Position numbers and translations under genes: made by a program
Shown: positions 1-6,375 of the stretch, piece after piece
Position numbering within the stretch: the first letter of the stretch is position 1
Layout: the number at the start of each line of letters is the position of its first letter
Notes under the pieces: model-generated
Told to the model about the DNA's origin: nothing
Database searches by the model: none
The model's input: only the letters and a program-made list of their open reading frames with translations
Assembly (NCBI GenBank): GCA_021779635.1
Contig: JAJYAH010000237.1
Coordinates: 1-8,896 of the forward strand
Length of the DNA: 8,896 nucleotides
Reading direction: 5' to 3'
Source: Pseudomonadota bacterium
GTDB lineage: Bacteria; Pseudomonadota; Alphaproteobacteria; Rhizobiales; Xanthobacteraceae

Positions 1-260
1 AGCACCTTCTTGGCGTGGCTCTGGCCGATGACGTAGTCGTCGAGGACCTTGCAGATTTCCTTCGGGGTCGGAATGCCGTCGCGCGACTTCACCAGCGAGG
101 ATTTGTTCTCCTCGCGAATGATATCCATGCACAACTCAACGCATTCGTCGCAGATGAATACGGTGGGCCCCGCGATCAGTTTGCGGACTTCATGCTGGCT
201 CTTGCCGCAGAACGAGCAATAAAGTGTGTTCTTGGAGTCGCTCGTGCCGACTTTACTCAT
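1..260 (-). CDS. clpX: ATP-dependent Clp protease ATP-binding subunit ClpX, N-terminal part (cut by window edge)
   Basis: Reading the minus strand from the ATG at 260-258 gives 86 codons that continue past base 1. ClpX is the hexameric AAA+ unfoldase that recognises tagged substrates and threads them into ClpP in the cytoplasm. Visible here is the N-terminal zinc-binding domain: two Cys-X2-Cys pairs at residues 15/18 and 37/40 (YCSFCGK and [10 protein letters not shown]), which mediate dimerisation and adaptor/substrate binding. It is followed by the linker (around residues 60-70, GIPTPKEI) and the start of the AAA+ module ([12 protein letters not shown]); Walker A lies outside the window. 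The start is supported by a GGAG six bases before the ATG. It lies downstream of clpP on the same strand, the usual bacterial order, but 413 bp away, so it may also have its own promoter. Only the right boundary of the gene is seen. Confidence 0.97.
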
Positions 261-581
261 TCTCGTCTCCGTCCGCCGTTCGATCCCGTCCGCCCGATCG
301 CCCCGTCCCGGCACTTGCCGGCCCAGAATCTAGATAGAGCAAAATCCGTACCAAAAAAGGCCTTAAGCTCCAGATGATGCCACGAATCGTAGCTAACTCG
401 AATCCCCCACGATCATAACCGATCCGACGTAGCCAACCATGCTGACACCCGACTATCAAGAATTCCCTAATCGGCCGCGCATCGGATACCCGTGACAATA
501 CCGTGATTTGCGTCGTCTATGCGAGCAAGAGATGCCGAAATCGGCCGGGCGTTGCGGGATTGCCACGCTACCGGACCGGCA

Positions 582-598
582 CGAAAGTGGAACTTTCG
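582..598. repeat. Perfect 7-bp inverted repeat in the clpP-clpX gap
   Basis: CGAAAGT at 582-588 and ACTTTCG at 592-598 are exact reverse complements separated by three bases. There is no T-run on either side, so it does not look like an intrinsic terminator. It could be a small intergenic repeat or a regulator site; nothing in the sequence decides between these. Confidence 0.4.
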
Positions 599-645
599 GC
601 CCTAACGAGGCCTCAAAGGGGCGTGGGCGGCCTGAATCGCCGGTC

Positions 646-668
646 GCGGCGGCCCGTTCGCCCGCCGC
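646..668 (-). terminator. GC-rich hairpin directly after clpP
   Basis: GCGGCGG (646-652) pairs with CCGCCGC (662-668) around a nine-base loop, five bases beyond the clpP stop codon (674-676). The stem is pure G/C, but no run of T follows on the minus strand. It is therefore a weak intrinsic terminator at best, or a 3'-end stabilising hairpin. Confidence 0.35.
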
Positions 669-673
669 TTGCC

Positions 674-1306
674 TCAGGGGGTCTTCACGGCCGGGTCCTC
701 CGACCGCTTGTCGATCACCTTGTCCACAATACCGAAGTCGCGGGCCATCTCGGCGGTAAGGAACTTGTCGCGCTCCAGCGCATCCTCGATCGCTTTAAAG
801 GTCTGGCCGGTGTGCTTGACGTAGATTTCGTTGAGCCTCTTCTTGAGATTCAGAATCTCCTGCGCATGCAGCATGATATCGGTCGCCTGGCCCTGAAAAC
901 CGCCGGAGGGTTGGTGCACCATGATGCGCGAATTCGGCAATGAGAAGCGCATGTCCTTATGGCCGGCCGCGAGCAAAAGCGAGCCCATCGATGCGGCCTG
1001 CCCGGTGCAAAGCGTCGATACCGGCGGCCGGATGAATTGCATGGTGTCGTAGATCGCAAGGCCGGACGTAACCACCCCGCCGGGCGAATTGATGTACATC
1101 GAGATTTCCTTCTTCGGATTCTCGGCCTCGAGGAACAACAACTGCGCGACGGTTAGCGTCGACATGCCATCCTCGACCGGTCCGGTCACGAAGATGATGC
1201 GCTCTTTCAGCAGGCGCGAAAAAATGTCGTAGGCGCGCTCGCCGCGGTTGGTCTGCTCGACCACCATCGGCACGAGGTTCATGTAGGTTTCCACCGGATC
1301 GCGCAT
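674..1306 (-). CDS. clpP: ATP-dependent Clp protease proteolytic subunit ClpP
   Basis: A complete 210-residue protein, the usual ClpP length. ClpP forms a cytoplasmic double-heptamer serine protease that degrades polypeptides delivered by ClpX or ClpA. The triad is visible: Ser106 in GQAASMGS, His131 in MVHQPSGG and Asp180 in LERDKFLT. The Ser-His (25) and His-Asp (49) spacings match those of E. coli ClpP. The oxyanion-loop glycines are in [12 protein letters not shown] (71-82). The start [19 protein letters not shown] is the typical alphaproteobacterial N terminus with a short propeptide. AGGTGA shortly before the ATG provides the ribosome binding site. It lies 282 bp downstream of tig and is preceded by a sigma-32-like promoter, consistent with heat-inducible expression. 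Nothing about the protein is unusual. Confidence 0.98.
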   Translation of the reverse strand: MRDPVETYMNLVPMVVEQTNRGERAYDIFSRLLKERIIFVTGPVEDGMSTLTVAQLLFLEAENPKKEISMYINSPGGVVTSGLAIYDTMQFIRPPVSTLCTGQAASMGSLLLAAGHKDMRFSLPNSRIMVHQPSGGFQGQATDIMLHAQEILNLKKRLNEIYVKHTGQTFKAIEDALERDKFLTAEMARDFGIVDKVIDKRSEDPAVKTP

Positions 1307-1430
1307 TAATCACCTAAGGGTTAGTAGACAGGTTGACGGAAGCGAACATCCATCGGCAGGGCAGCGAGCCACGAATTTGCCGGACACGGACGAACGTCCC
1401 TTGATGCAGGACTAAGGAACAGGCTCACAG

Positions 1431-1456
1431 ATATGGGCCAATTCCCCGGTGACAAG
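1431..1456 (-). promoter_or_regulatory. Sigma-32-like heat-shock promoter upstream of clpP
   Basis: On the minus strand CTTGTC (1456-1451) is followed after 13 bases by CCCATAT (1437-1431), close to the RpoH pattern CTTGaa-N12-16-CCcATnT. Initiation would fall near 1424, giving a clpP leader of roughly 115-120 nt. The position in the tig-clpP gap fits the known heat-shock control of clpP in other proteobacteria. The assignment rests on motif match only. Confidence 0.6.
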
Positions 1457-1508
1457 ACCGGAGCAATTTCAGGCTTTCAGCGCAGTTGAAGCTGATTCGT
1501 GAAGCACC

Positions 1509-1535
1509 GCCTAGCGACCGAAGCCGCCGCCAGGC
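1509..1535 (-). terminator. Hairpin with a UUCG-type loop after tig
   Basis: On the minus strand GCCTGGC (1535-1529) pairs with GCTAGGC (1515-1509), with one G-U pair. Inside, GGC-TTCG-GTC can form a second short stem capped by a TTCG tetraloop. It lies about 55 bases past the tig stop codon. No T-tract follows, so termination is uncertain; mRNA 3'-end protection is an alternative. Confidence 0.35.
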
Positions 1536-1588
1536 CTCTTTCACGGCACATCCTTAACGAAGCCAATCCTTGACGCCGAACGATACCG

Positions 1589-2950
1589 TCAGGCGGCGGT
1601 CTTCTCCGCATCGTCGTCTTTGTAAAGATCCTCGCGCGAGACCTTCTTTTCAGTCACGTTGGCGAGTTCGAGGATGAAATCGACAACTTTGTCCTCATAA
1701 ATCGGCGCACGAAGCTGGGCCAGTGCATTGGCATTGTTGCGATAGTAGTCCCAGACCTCTTTCTCGCGTCCCGGCATCTGGCGCGCGCGCTCAATCAGCG
1801 CGCGGCTGACTTCGTCGTCGGTGACCGTGATCTTGTTCTTCTCGCCGATCTCGGACAGCACCAGACCGAGCCGAACCCGGCGATCGGCGATCTTGCGATA
1901 TTCCTCGCGGGCGGCCTCCTCGGTGGTATTTTCATCGGCGAAAGTCTTGCCGCCGGACTCCATTTCAGCCTTGATCGAATTCCACATCAGATTGAATTCC
2001 TCGTCGACCAGCGACGGCGGCGCCTCGAAGCGATGGGTCTCGTCGAGACGGTCGAGCAATACGCGCTTGACCTTCTGGCGGGTAGCGCCGGCAAACTCCG
2101 CCGACAGCCGCTCGCGCGCGGCTTCCTTCAGCTTGTCGAGCGATTCCAGGCCCAATGTCTTGGCAAACTCGTCGTCGATCTTGGTGTCCTGCGGCGCTTC
2201 GATCAGGGTGGCCGTGGTCTCGAACTCGGCGGGCTGGCCTGCCAGCTTCTCGCTGCCGTAGTTTTTCGGGAATGAGACCTTCAGATTGCGGGTTTCGCCG
2301 GCTGCGATTCCGAGCAGCTGTTCCTCAAAGCCGGGAATGAAAGTTCCAGAGCCAAGCAAAACCTGGACGTTCTCGCCGGTGCCGCCATCAAACGGCGTCC
2401 CGTCGATGGTGCCCTTGAAGGAGATCGTGACCCGGTCCCCGGTTTCGGCCTTCGCCCCCTCGCCTTTCGCGGCGAAGGTACGGTTCTGTTCTGCGATTCG
2501 CTTGATGGCCTCGTCGACATCGGCATCGGTCACATCGGCGATCGGCTTCTCGACCGTGAAGCTCTTGAAATCGGCAAGCTGGATCGCCGGCACAACTTCG
2601 ATCGAAACCGTGTAGTTCAGATCGGATTTGCCGGTAAGAATGTCCTCAACGGCTTTTTCCTCCGTTGGCATGGTGACTTTGGGTTCGGTCGCCAGGCGAA
2701 AGCCGCGCTCCGTGAAGATTTGCGAGTTGGTGTCGCGGATGGTCTGCTCCACGGTCTCGGCCATTACCGACCGGCCATACACCTTCTTGAGATGGCTCAC
2801 CGGCACTTTGCCTGGACGAAAACCGTTAAGACGGACCTTGTCCTTGAGGTCGACCAGGCGAGCGTCGGCCTTGGCATCGAGATCCGATGCCGGAACGCTG
2901 ATCTGGAATTCGTGCTTCAATCCGTCGGCGACGGTTTCCTTCACCTGCAT
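1589..2950 (-). CDS. tig: Trigger factor, ribosome-associated chaperone and peptidyl-prolyl isomerase
   Basis: A complete 453-residue protein of normal trigger-factor length. It binds the large ribosomal subunit at the exit tunnel and shields emerging chains. The N-terminal ribosome-binding domain carries the signature GFRPGKVP at residues 43-50, the same position as in E. coli. The FKBP-type isomerase domain lies at about 165-250 ([14 protein letters not shown], then [17 protein letters not shown]). The remaining helical arms form the C-terminal chaperone domain. The tail is acidic then basic ([13 protein letters not shown]), as often seen in rhizobia. The ATG at 2950 is supported by a purine-rich stretch (GGGAAGAAG) on the minus strand, about 9-18 bases upstream. 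It is the first gene of the tig-clpP-clpX cluster. Its upstream DNA is unusual because an integrase remnant begins only about 75 bp before the start codon. Confidence 0.98.
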   Translation of the reverse strand: MQVKETVADGLKHEFQISVPASDLDAKADARLVDLKDKVRLNGFRPGKVPVSHLKKVYGRSVMAETVEQTIRDTNSQIFTERGFRLATEPKVTMPTEEKAVEDILTGKSDLNYTVSIEVVPAIQLADFKSFTVEKPIADVTDADVDEAIKRIAEQNRTFAAKGEGAKAETGDRVTISFKGTIDGTPFDGGTGENVQVLLGSGTFIPGFEEQLLGIAAGETRNLKVSFPKNYGSEKLAGQPAEFETTATLIEAPQDTKIDDEFAKTLGLESLDKLKEAARERLSAEFAGATRQKVKRVLLDRLDETHRFEAPPSLVDEEFNLMWNSIKAEMESGGKTFADENTTEEAAREEYRKIADRRVRLGLVLSEIGEKNKITVTDDEVSRALIERARQMPGREKEVWDYYRNNANALAQLRAPIYEDKVVDFILELANVTEKKVSREDLYKDDDAEKTAA

Positions 2951-3490
2951 GGCGTCAATCTTCTTCCCGCTTGGTCCGGCCGAAACGCCGGGACGTTGTC
3001 AATCTGGTCGACGCACGGCGTTAAAACCTGCGTCGGGGGTTCGGCAAGACCACATGGCGCGTCGTCGTCGAGGTCCCAGAACCGCTGCGTAAATTGCTGG
3101 ACGGCAAGCCGCGCTTCACCAGGTCCCTGGGGACCGATTAGCCCCACCGAAGCGAGCCGCCTGAAGCTGCCGTGGTAGCCGAGTGGAAGCGCCAGATCAA
3201 CCATCTGCAACCCGGCAAGATCGCAGACCGGAGCAGGACTTCCCAATCCGGAACATGGCCCTCCGTGCCCGCCGGAGCAAGTAGGCGATGAAGACGGCCC
3301 ACTGGTCAATTGGCGGAGGAGTTCAGAAGCAAGATGACGCCGCGATCTCGGCGACCTGAAATTCTCTGCTCGGAAGCTGTCGCTGCCCTAAAGCCGCCAC
3401 GGAACCAACGGCGATGTCGACAATTGAGGTGCCGCACGCCATCGGCCTCAACGCCTTCTCTATCCCCGCTCACATTCCCAGGAAGTCAAA
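2951..3490. other. 540-bp stretch between tig and the YXWGXW gene; mostly degenerate DNA
   Basis: The two flanking genes are divergent. The stretch contains the decayed integrase piece (about 3025-3213) and, from about 3214 to 3413, DNA in which I recognise nothing secure, although it may be more of the same pseudogene. For tig, TTGACA sits at 3002-2997 on the minus strand but lacks a matching -10 at 17 bases, so no tig promoter can be named. A short inverted repeat TTGAGG/CCTCAA (3424-3429 and 3446-3451) lies upstream of the YXWGXW gene. Open frames crossing this region do not resemble proteins over their full length. Confidence 0.55.
3025..3213 (+). pseudogene. Decayed N-terminal fragment of a tyrosine recombinase (phage/island integrase)
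   Basis: Frame 1 reads LRRGFGKTTWRVVVEVP from about 3028, then EPLRKLLDGKPRFTRSLGTD up to a stop at 3139-3141. The next segment continues in frame 2 as SPTEASRLKLP and returns to frame 1 as VVAEWKRQIN. Joined, this resembles the start of integrases with a DUF6538-like N-terminal domain: a short beta-rich piece, a 'VP..LR' motif, a '[R/K]SLGT.....A' motif and an 'AEW' helix. One extra T near 3139 and one missing base near 3172 would explain both frame changes. No catalytic domain (R...HxxR...Y) is visible downstream, and no start codon with a ribosome site is evident. Family recognition is from memory of the domain pattern and was not searched. The fragment is far shorter than an integrase (about 350-450 residues) and cannot be functional. 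Confidence 0.6.
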
Positions 3491-4657
3491 ATGCGAATAG
3501 TTCGGTCATCCGTCCTTGCACTTTTGCTGTCCGCGGCCTCGGCGGCCATGCTGGCCGGCACAGCCCAAGCCCAGGTTTCCGTCGATATTCGCGTGAACCT
3601 CGCCCCGCCGCCGCTGCCGTTCTACGAGCAACCAGTCATTCCGGCGGAGGGATACATCTGGGTTCCGGGCTTCTGGGCCTGGGATGAAATGGAGGCTGAT
3701 TACTATTGGGTGCCGGGGACGTGGGTCGAGCCGCCACAACCCGAGCTACTGTGGACGCCGGCCTATTGGGGCTGGGACGACGGGCGATATTTCTTCCATC
3801 CCGGTTATTGGGGCCGCGAAGTCGGATTCTACGGCGGAATTGATTACGGTTTCGGTTACACCGGTGAAGGCTATTGGGGCGGCCGCTGGGATCACGGCCA
3901 CTTCTTTTACAACCGCTCGGTCAACAACGTTGAAAACGTGCACATTGCCAACGTCTATAATCAGACGGTGGTGGTGAATAACAGAAGCAACAATGTCAGT
4001 TTCAATGGCGGCAACGGGGGCACCGCGGCGAGGCCTACGCCACAACAGGAGGCGATCGCCCGAGAGCGTCACGTAGAGGCGACGCCGGTGCAGCGACAGC
4101 ACATAGAGGCAGCGAGCAAGGATCGCGCGCTCTTCTCCAAGCAAAACCATGGCGAGCCCGCGGTGGCAGCAACCCCGCGCGCTGGAGTTTTCCAGGGGGC
4201 AGGCATATCGCACGGATCTCACACTCCCATCGCCGCCAGACCCGGCGAGCCACCGCCGAATGGCGCCGAGAGGCCTGGCGCGGCTGTGAACAGGCCGATG
4301 GCGGGTGAGAAGCCAGCTCCCGCCGAGGCGCCACGAGAAGCCCAGCCGCGGCCAAATGAGAGAGCGGCTCCAGCAGCTGAAGAACAGAGAAGGCCCGTCC
4401 AGGAGCCATCTAGAGCGCAAGAGGCGCCCCGGGTGGAAGAGCCGCGCAGACCGGAACCGCCCAGGATGGAAGAGCCCCGCCGACCGGCTCAGGAGCCTCC
4501 GCGGGTTGAAGAACAGCGCAGGCCAGTTCAGGAGCCGCCGCGAGCAAACGAGATGAGACCGGCAGCACCGAGGATGCCCGAAAGACCTGCTGCGGCTCCC
4601 GCGAGACCTGCTGCGGCTCCCGCGAGACCTCCTGCGGAAGAAAAGAAGCGCGAGTGA
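3491..4657 (+). CDS. Secreted YXWGXW-repeat protein with Pro/Arg/Glu-rich tail
   Basis: A 388-residue protein of unknown function. Residues 1-27 form a Sec signal peptide (basic start, hydrophobic core, likely cleavage AQA/Q after residue 27). There is no lipobox cysteine, so it is probably periplasmic or released. Residues 55-108 carry aromatic repeats of the YXWGXW type: YIWVPGFWAW (55-64), YYWVPGTW (71-78), LLWTPAYWGW (86-95) and FFHPGYWG (101-108). A Gly/Tyr-rich stretch follows, then an Asn/Val-rich segment (141-178). From about residue 270 the chain is low-complexity: repeats around EEPRRPxQEPPR (297-352), then two exact RPAAAPA units (365-378) and a charged end. AGGAAG five bases before the ATG marks the start. 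It has no operon partner: tig upstream is divergent and the downstream tRNA is convergent. Family identity is fairly secure; function is unknown. Confidence 0.85.
   Translation: MRIVRSSVLALLLSAASAAMLAGTAQAQVSVDIRVNLAPPPLPFYEQPVIPAEGYIWVPGFWAWDEMEADYYWVPGTWVEPPQPELLWTPAYWGWDDGRYFFHPGYWGREVGFYGGIDYGFGYTGEGYWGGRWDHGHFFYNRSVNNVENVHIANVYNQTVVVNNRSNNVSFNGGNGGTAARPTPQQEAIARERHVEATPVQRQHIEAASKDRALFSKQNHGEPAVAATPRAGVFQGAGISHGSHTPIAARPGEPPPNGAERPGAAVNRPMAGEKPAPAEAPREAQPRPNERAAPAAEEQRRPVQEPSRAQEAPRVEEPRRPEPPRMEEPRRPAQEPPRVEEQRRPVQEPPRANEMRPAAPRMPERPAAAPARPAAAPARPPAEEKKRE
4583..4637 (+). repeat. 21-bp tandem repeat inside the YXWGXW gene
   Basis: Two identical 21-bp units (4583-4603 and 4604-4624) and a diverging partial third (4625-4637) begin AGACCT. 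Each encodes RPAAAPA in frame, so a change in copy number would add or remove seven residues without breaking the reading frame. Confidence 0.85.
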
Positions 4658-4745
4658 CAGGCGCGCTATTCGCGCATAACGCATGTAGTTGGCACCGCTG
4701 GCCAGCCACCGCGGCGATGAGGTCACCGCCCCCTCGACAAGGCCT

Positions 4746-4772
4746 TTCCGTTCCGATCGAAGCGGAACGGAA
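4746..4772. repeat. Intergenic palindrome with 10-bp perfect stem, REP-like
   Basis: TTCCGTTCCG (4746-4755) and CGGAACGGAA (4763-4772) are exact reverse complements around the seven-base loop ATCGAAG. It lies between the 3' ends of the YXWGXW gene and the tRNA gene. Neither strand has a T-run after it, which argues against a classical terminator, though it could still slow both converging transcripts. The GGAACGGAA-type arms resemble short dispersed palindromes that I recall from Bradyrhizobium and Rhodopseudomonas genomes; this is unverified. Confidence 0.6.
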
Positions 4773-4817
4773 CCGCACCGTGTCAGGGCAGGCTTTCGCC
4801 TGAGAACGCTCTCAAGA

Positions 4818-4902
<85 letters not shown>

Positions 4903-4943
4903 CAACGCCATCTCGTCCGACCGCGATGCCGCGGGCGGCGGGC

Positions 4944-4972
4944 TTATAACATGGCACGCCGATCCGCAGCAA
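4944..4972 (-). promoter_or_regulatory. Housekeeping-type promoter of tRNA-Leu
   Basis: On the minus strand TTGCTG (4972-4967) is followed after exactly 17 bases by TTATAA (4949-4944). A T-run lies just upstream of the -35 (4980-4971 region). The DNA after the -10 is strongly G/C-rich (GCCCGCCGCCCGCGG), the kind of discriminator associated with growth-rate and stringent control of stable RNA genes. The predicted start near 4937 would leave a leader of about 35 nt to be trimmed from the tRNA precursor. Confidence 0.65.
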
Positions 4973-5051
4973 AAAAATAGCCGCAGTTAGGCCATCTCCG
5001 GCGTACATGCGGCAACTGGACATGGCGAGCGGAAAATGGTCCGCATCGATC

Positions 5052-6365
5052 ATGGCAGATCAGATTTTCCCACTCAATCGACGTGAATTCGTGGCCGGAT
5101 TGGGCTCCGCGGTCCTTGGTCCGGCGATCGCCCTGGCCGGGGGATCCCTGCCGCTGGCGCTGCAGGCCAAAGCTGACGTCGTCGCCTTGCGTCCGGGATC
5201 GCCGGATACGCCGATATGGTCGCTCGGCGGGTCAACGTCGGACCCGGTTTTACGTTTCAAGCGCGGCGACGCGATTGAAGTCGCACTTGCGAACCGGCTG
5301 CCGGTGCCGGCCGTACTCAACTGGCGCGGCTTGGACGGTGTTCCGGCCGCCGAACCGCTGATCGCAACGACGCCACTCGCGCCTGGCGCCAACCAAAGCT
5401 TCGCGATTCCGTTGCGCCATGCCGGCACCTTCCTGTGCGACCTGCGGCTGCTCGGCGATGGTCAGGCGCGGGCGTCTTCGGCGCGGGCGCTGATTGTCGC
5501 AGAGAGCGAGGCCATCGCCGTCGATCGCGACGAAGTGCTTCTGATCGAAGACTGGATGATACGCCCGGATGGAACAGCAATCGCGCCAGGGATCGATCCA
5601 AAAGACGCGACGCCGCTCTACACGATCAACGGCCGAACGATGCTCGATATTCCTATCCGTCGCCATGAACGCCTGCGGCTTCGCTTTATCAACGGCTTTC
5701 AACGCAATGTTATTGCTGTGAAATTAGATGGCCAGCAAGTTCGCGTCATGGCGCTCGACGGCCAACCATCGGAGCCGTTCCCGGCGCGCAACGGCGCGCT
5801 GGTATTGGCGCCAGGAGCCCGAATTGACGCATTCATCGAAGCGGAAGCGCCTCCCGGCTCGACCTCGCTCATTCTCCTGCATAACGGCAAGGAGGCGCGC
5901 CCCATCGCCCGGCTGGTCGCCTCAAAGGAACCGCCGATCCGCGAAGCACCACTTGCCCCTGCATCCCCGTTGCCATCGAACGGCTTGCCGTCCGAACTGA
6001 ACCTCAAGGGCGCCTTGAGGATCGATTTGACCCTCGGTGGACCGCAGGCCGATTGGGCAGCGCCCACGGCTTTTACGGCCTCAGCTCCGCCCGCGTTCCG
6101 TGTCAAAGCGGGCCGCACCGTGGTATTGGCCTTGGCAAATCGCAGCGAGATCGCGACCGTCTTCCACCTCCACGGGCATCATTTCAGGCTGCTGGACCGG
6201 CTTGACGATGGCTGGAAGCCATTTTGGCTTGATACGCTTGCAATCGAGGCCGGGCAGACGCAGCGCGTCGCATTCTCTGCCGAATATGGCGGACGCTGGC
6301 TGATGGAGTCGGCGGCAGCGGACTGGGCGGCGCCACGTCTCGTGCGATGGTACAGTGTCGAATGA
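5052..6365 (+). CDS. Tat-exported multicopper-oxidase-fold protein lacking most copper ligands
   Basis: 437 residues from the preferred ATG at 5052; a longer frame opens at 5007, adding 15 residues. Neither start has a good ribosome site; 5052 gives a normal Tat signal, with NRREFVAG (twin arginine at 10-11) and a hydrophobic stretch to about residue 40. The body follows the cupredoxin layout of multicopper oxidases: first domain ending near SARALIV (about 143-149), middle domain with the conserved NGR..L..P pattern (TINGRTMLDIPI, 191-202), last domain with FHLHGHHFRLL (371-381). The copper motifs are mostly gone: HWHG is replaced by NWRG (90-93), the YxHSH site by FLCDLR (127-132), and the C-terminal HCHxxxH by MESAAADW (418-425). 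The His that starts HPxHLHG is Thr. Laccase-type activity is therefore unlikely; a structural role like that of copper-free FtsP/SufI is possible. Ten bases separate it from the next gene, so co-transcription is likely. Confidence 0.85.
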   Translation: MADQIFPLNRREFVAGLGSAVLGPAIALAGGSLPLALQAKADVVALRPGSPDTPIWSLGGSTSDPVLRFKRGDAIEVALANRLPVPAVLNWRGLDGVPAAEPLIATTPLAPGANQSFAIPLRHAGTFLCDLRLLGDGQARASSARALIVAESEAIAVDRDEVLLIEDWMIRPDGTAIAPGIDPKDATPLYTINGRTMLDIPIRRHERLRLRFINGFQRNVIAVKLDGQQVRVMALDGQPSEPFPARNGALVLAPGARIDAFIEAEAPPGSTSLILLHNGKEARPIARLVASKEPPIREAPLAPASPLPSNGLPSELNLKGALRIDLTLGGPQADWAAPTAFTASAPPAFRVKAGRTVVLALANRSEIATVFHLHGHHFRLLDRLDDGWKPFWLDTLAIEAGQTQRVAFSAEYGGRWLMESAAADWAAPRLVRWYSVE

Positions 6366-6375
6366 GGAAACAAAA

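Larger units (their letters stand above)
261..673. other. clpP-clpX intergenic region (413 bp), no convincing gene
   Basis: This gap is more A+T-rich than its surroundings, particularly around 330-420. It holds three inverted repeats: 308-321 (CCGGCA-CT-TGCCGG) in the presumed clpX leader, 582-598 (CGAAAGT-GGA-ACTTTCG) and 646-668 just after the clpP stop. A -10-like TATGAT occurs on the minus strand at 417-412, but no good -35 is spaced correctly, so a clpX promoter here is plausible and not demonstrated. The open frames here (for example minus 498-253) show no recognisable protein features, and that one overlaps the clpX start out of frame. Confidence 0.6.

Noticed and set aside
253..498. 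Minus-strand 81-codon frame between clpP and clpX
   Set aside because: It overlaps the clpX start out of frame, has no ribosome site and shows no family features.
2720..3178. Plus-strand frame ending with SPTEASRLKLPW
   Set aside because: Only its last dozen residues (the frame-2 piece of the integrase remnant) are meaningful; the first part is antisense to tig.
2941..3309. Minus-strand 122-codon frame upstream of tig
   Set aside because: It runs antisense through the integrase remnant, overlaps the tig start and has low-complexity composition without recognisable motifs.
3424..3451. TTGAGG/CCTCAA inverted repeat as an operator for the YXWGXW gene
   Set aside because: The six-base arms with a 16-base gap match no operator I recognise, and no adjacent regulator gene supports it.
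3643..3652. Ten-base match (GGCGGAGGGA) to the 3' part of the tRNA-Leu gene, considered as an attachment-site repeat
   Set aside because: It lies within a conserved coding segment of the YXWGXW gene, is too short in GC-rich DNA, and does not extend to the tRNA 3' end.
4661..4675. GCGCG-CTATT-CGCGC hairpin after the YXWGXW stop, considered as a terminator
   Set aside because: The stem has only five pairs, no T-run follows, and such matches are expected by chance in this composition.
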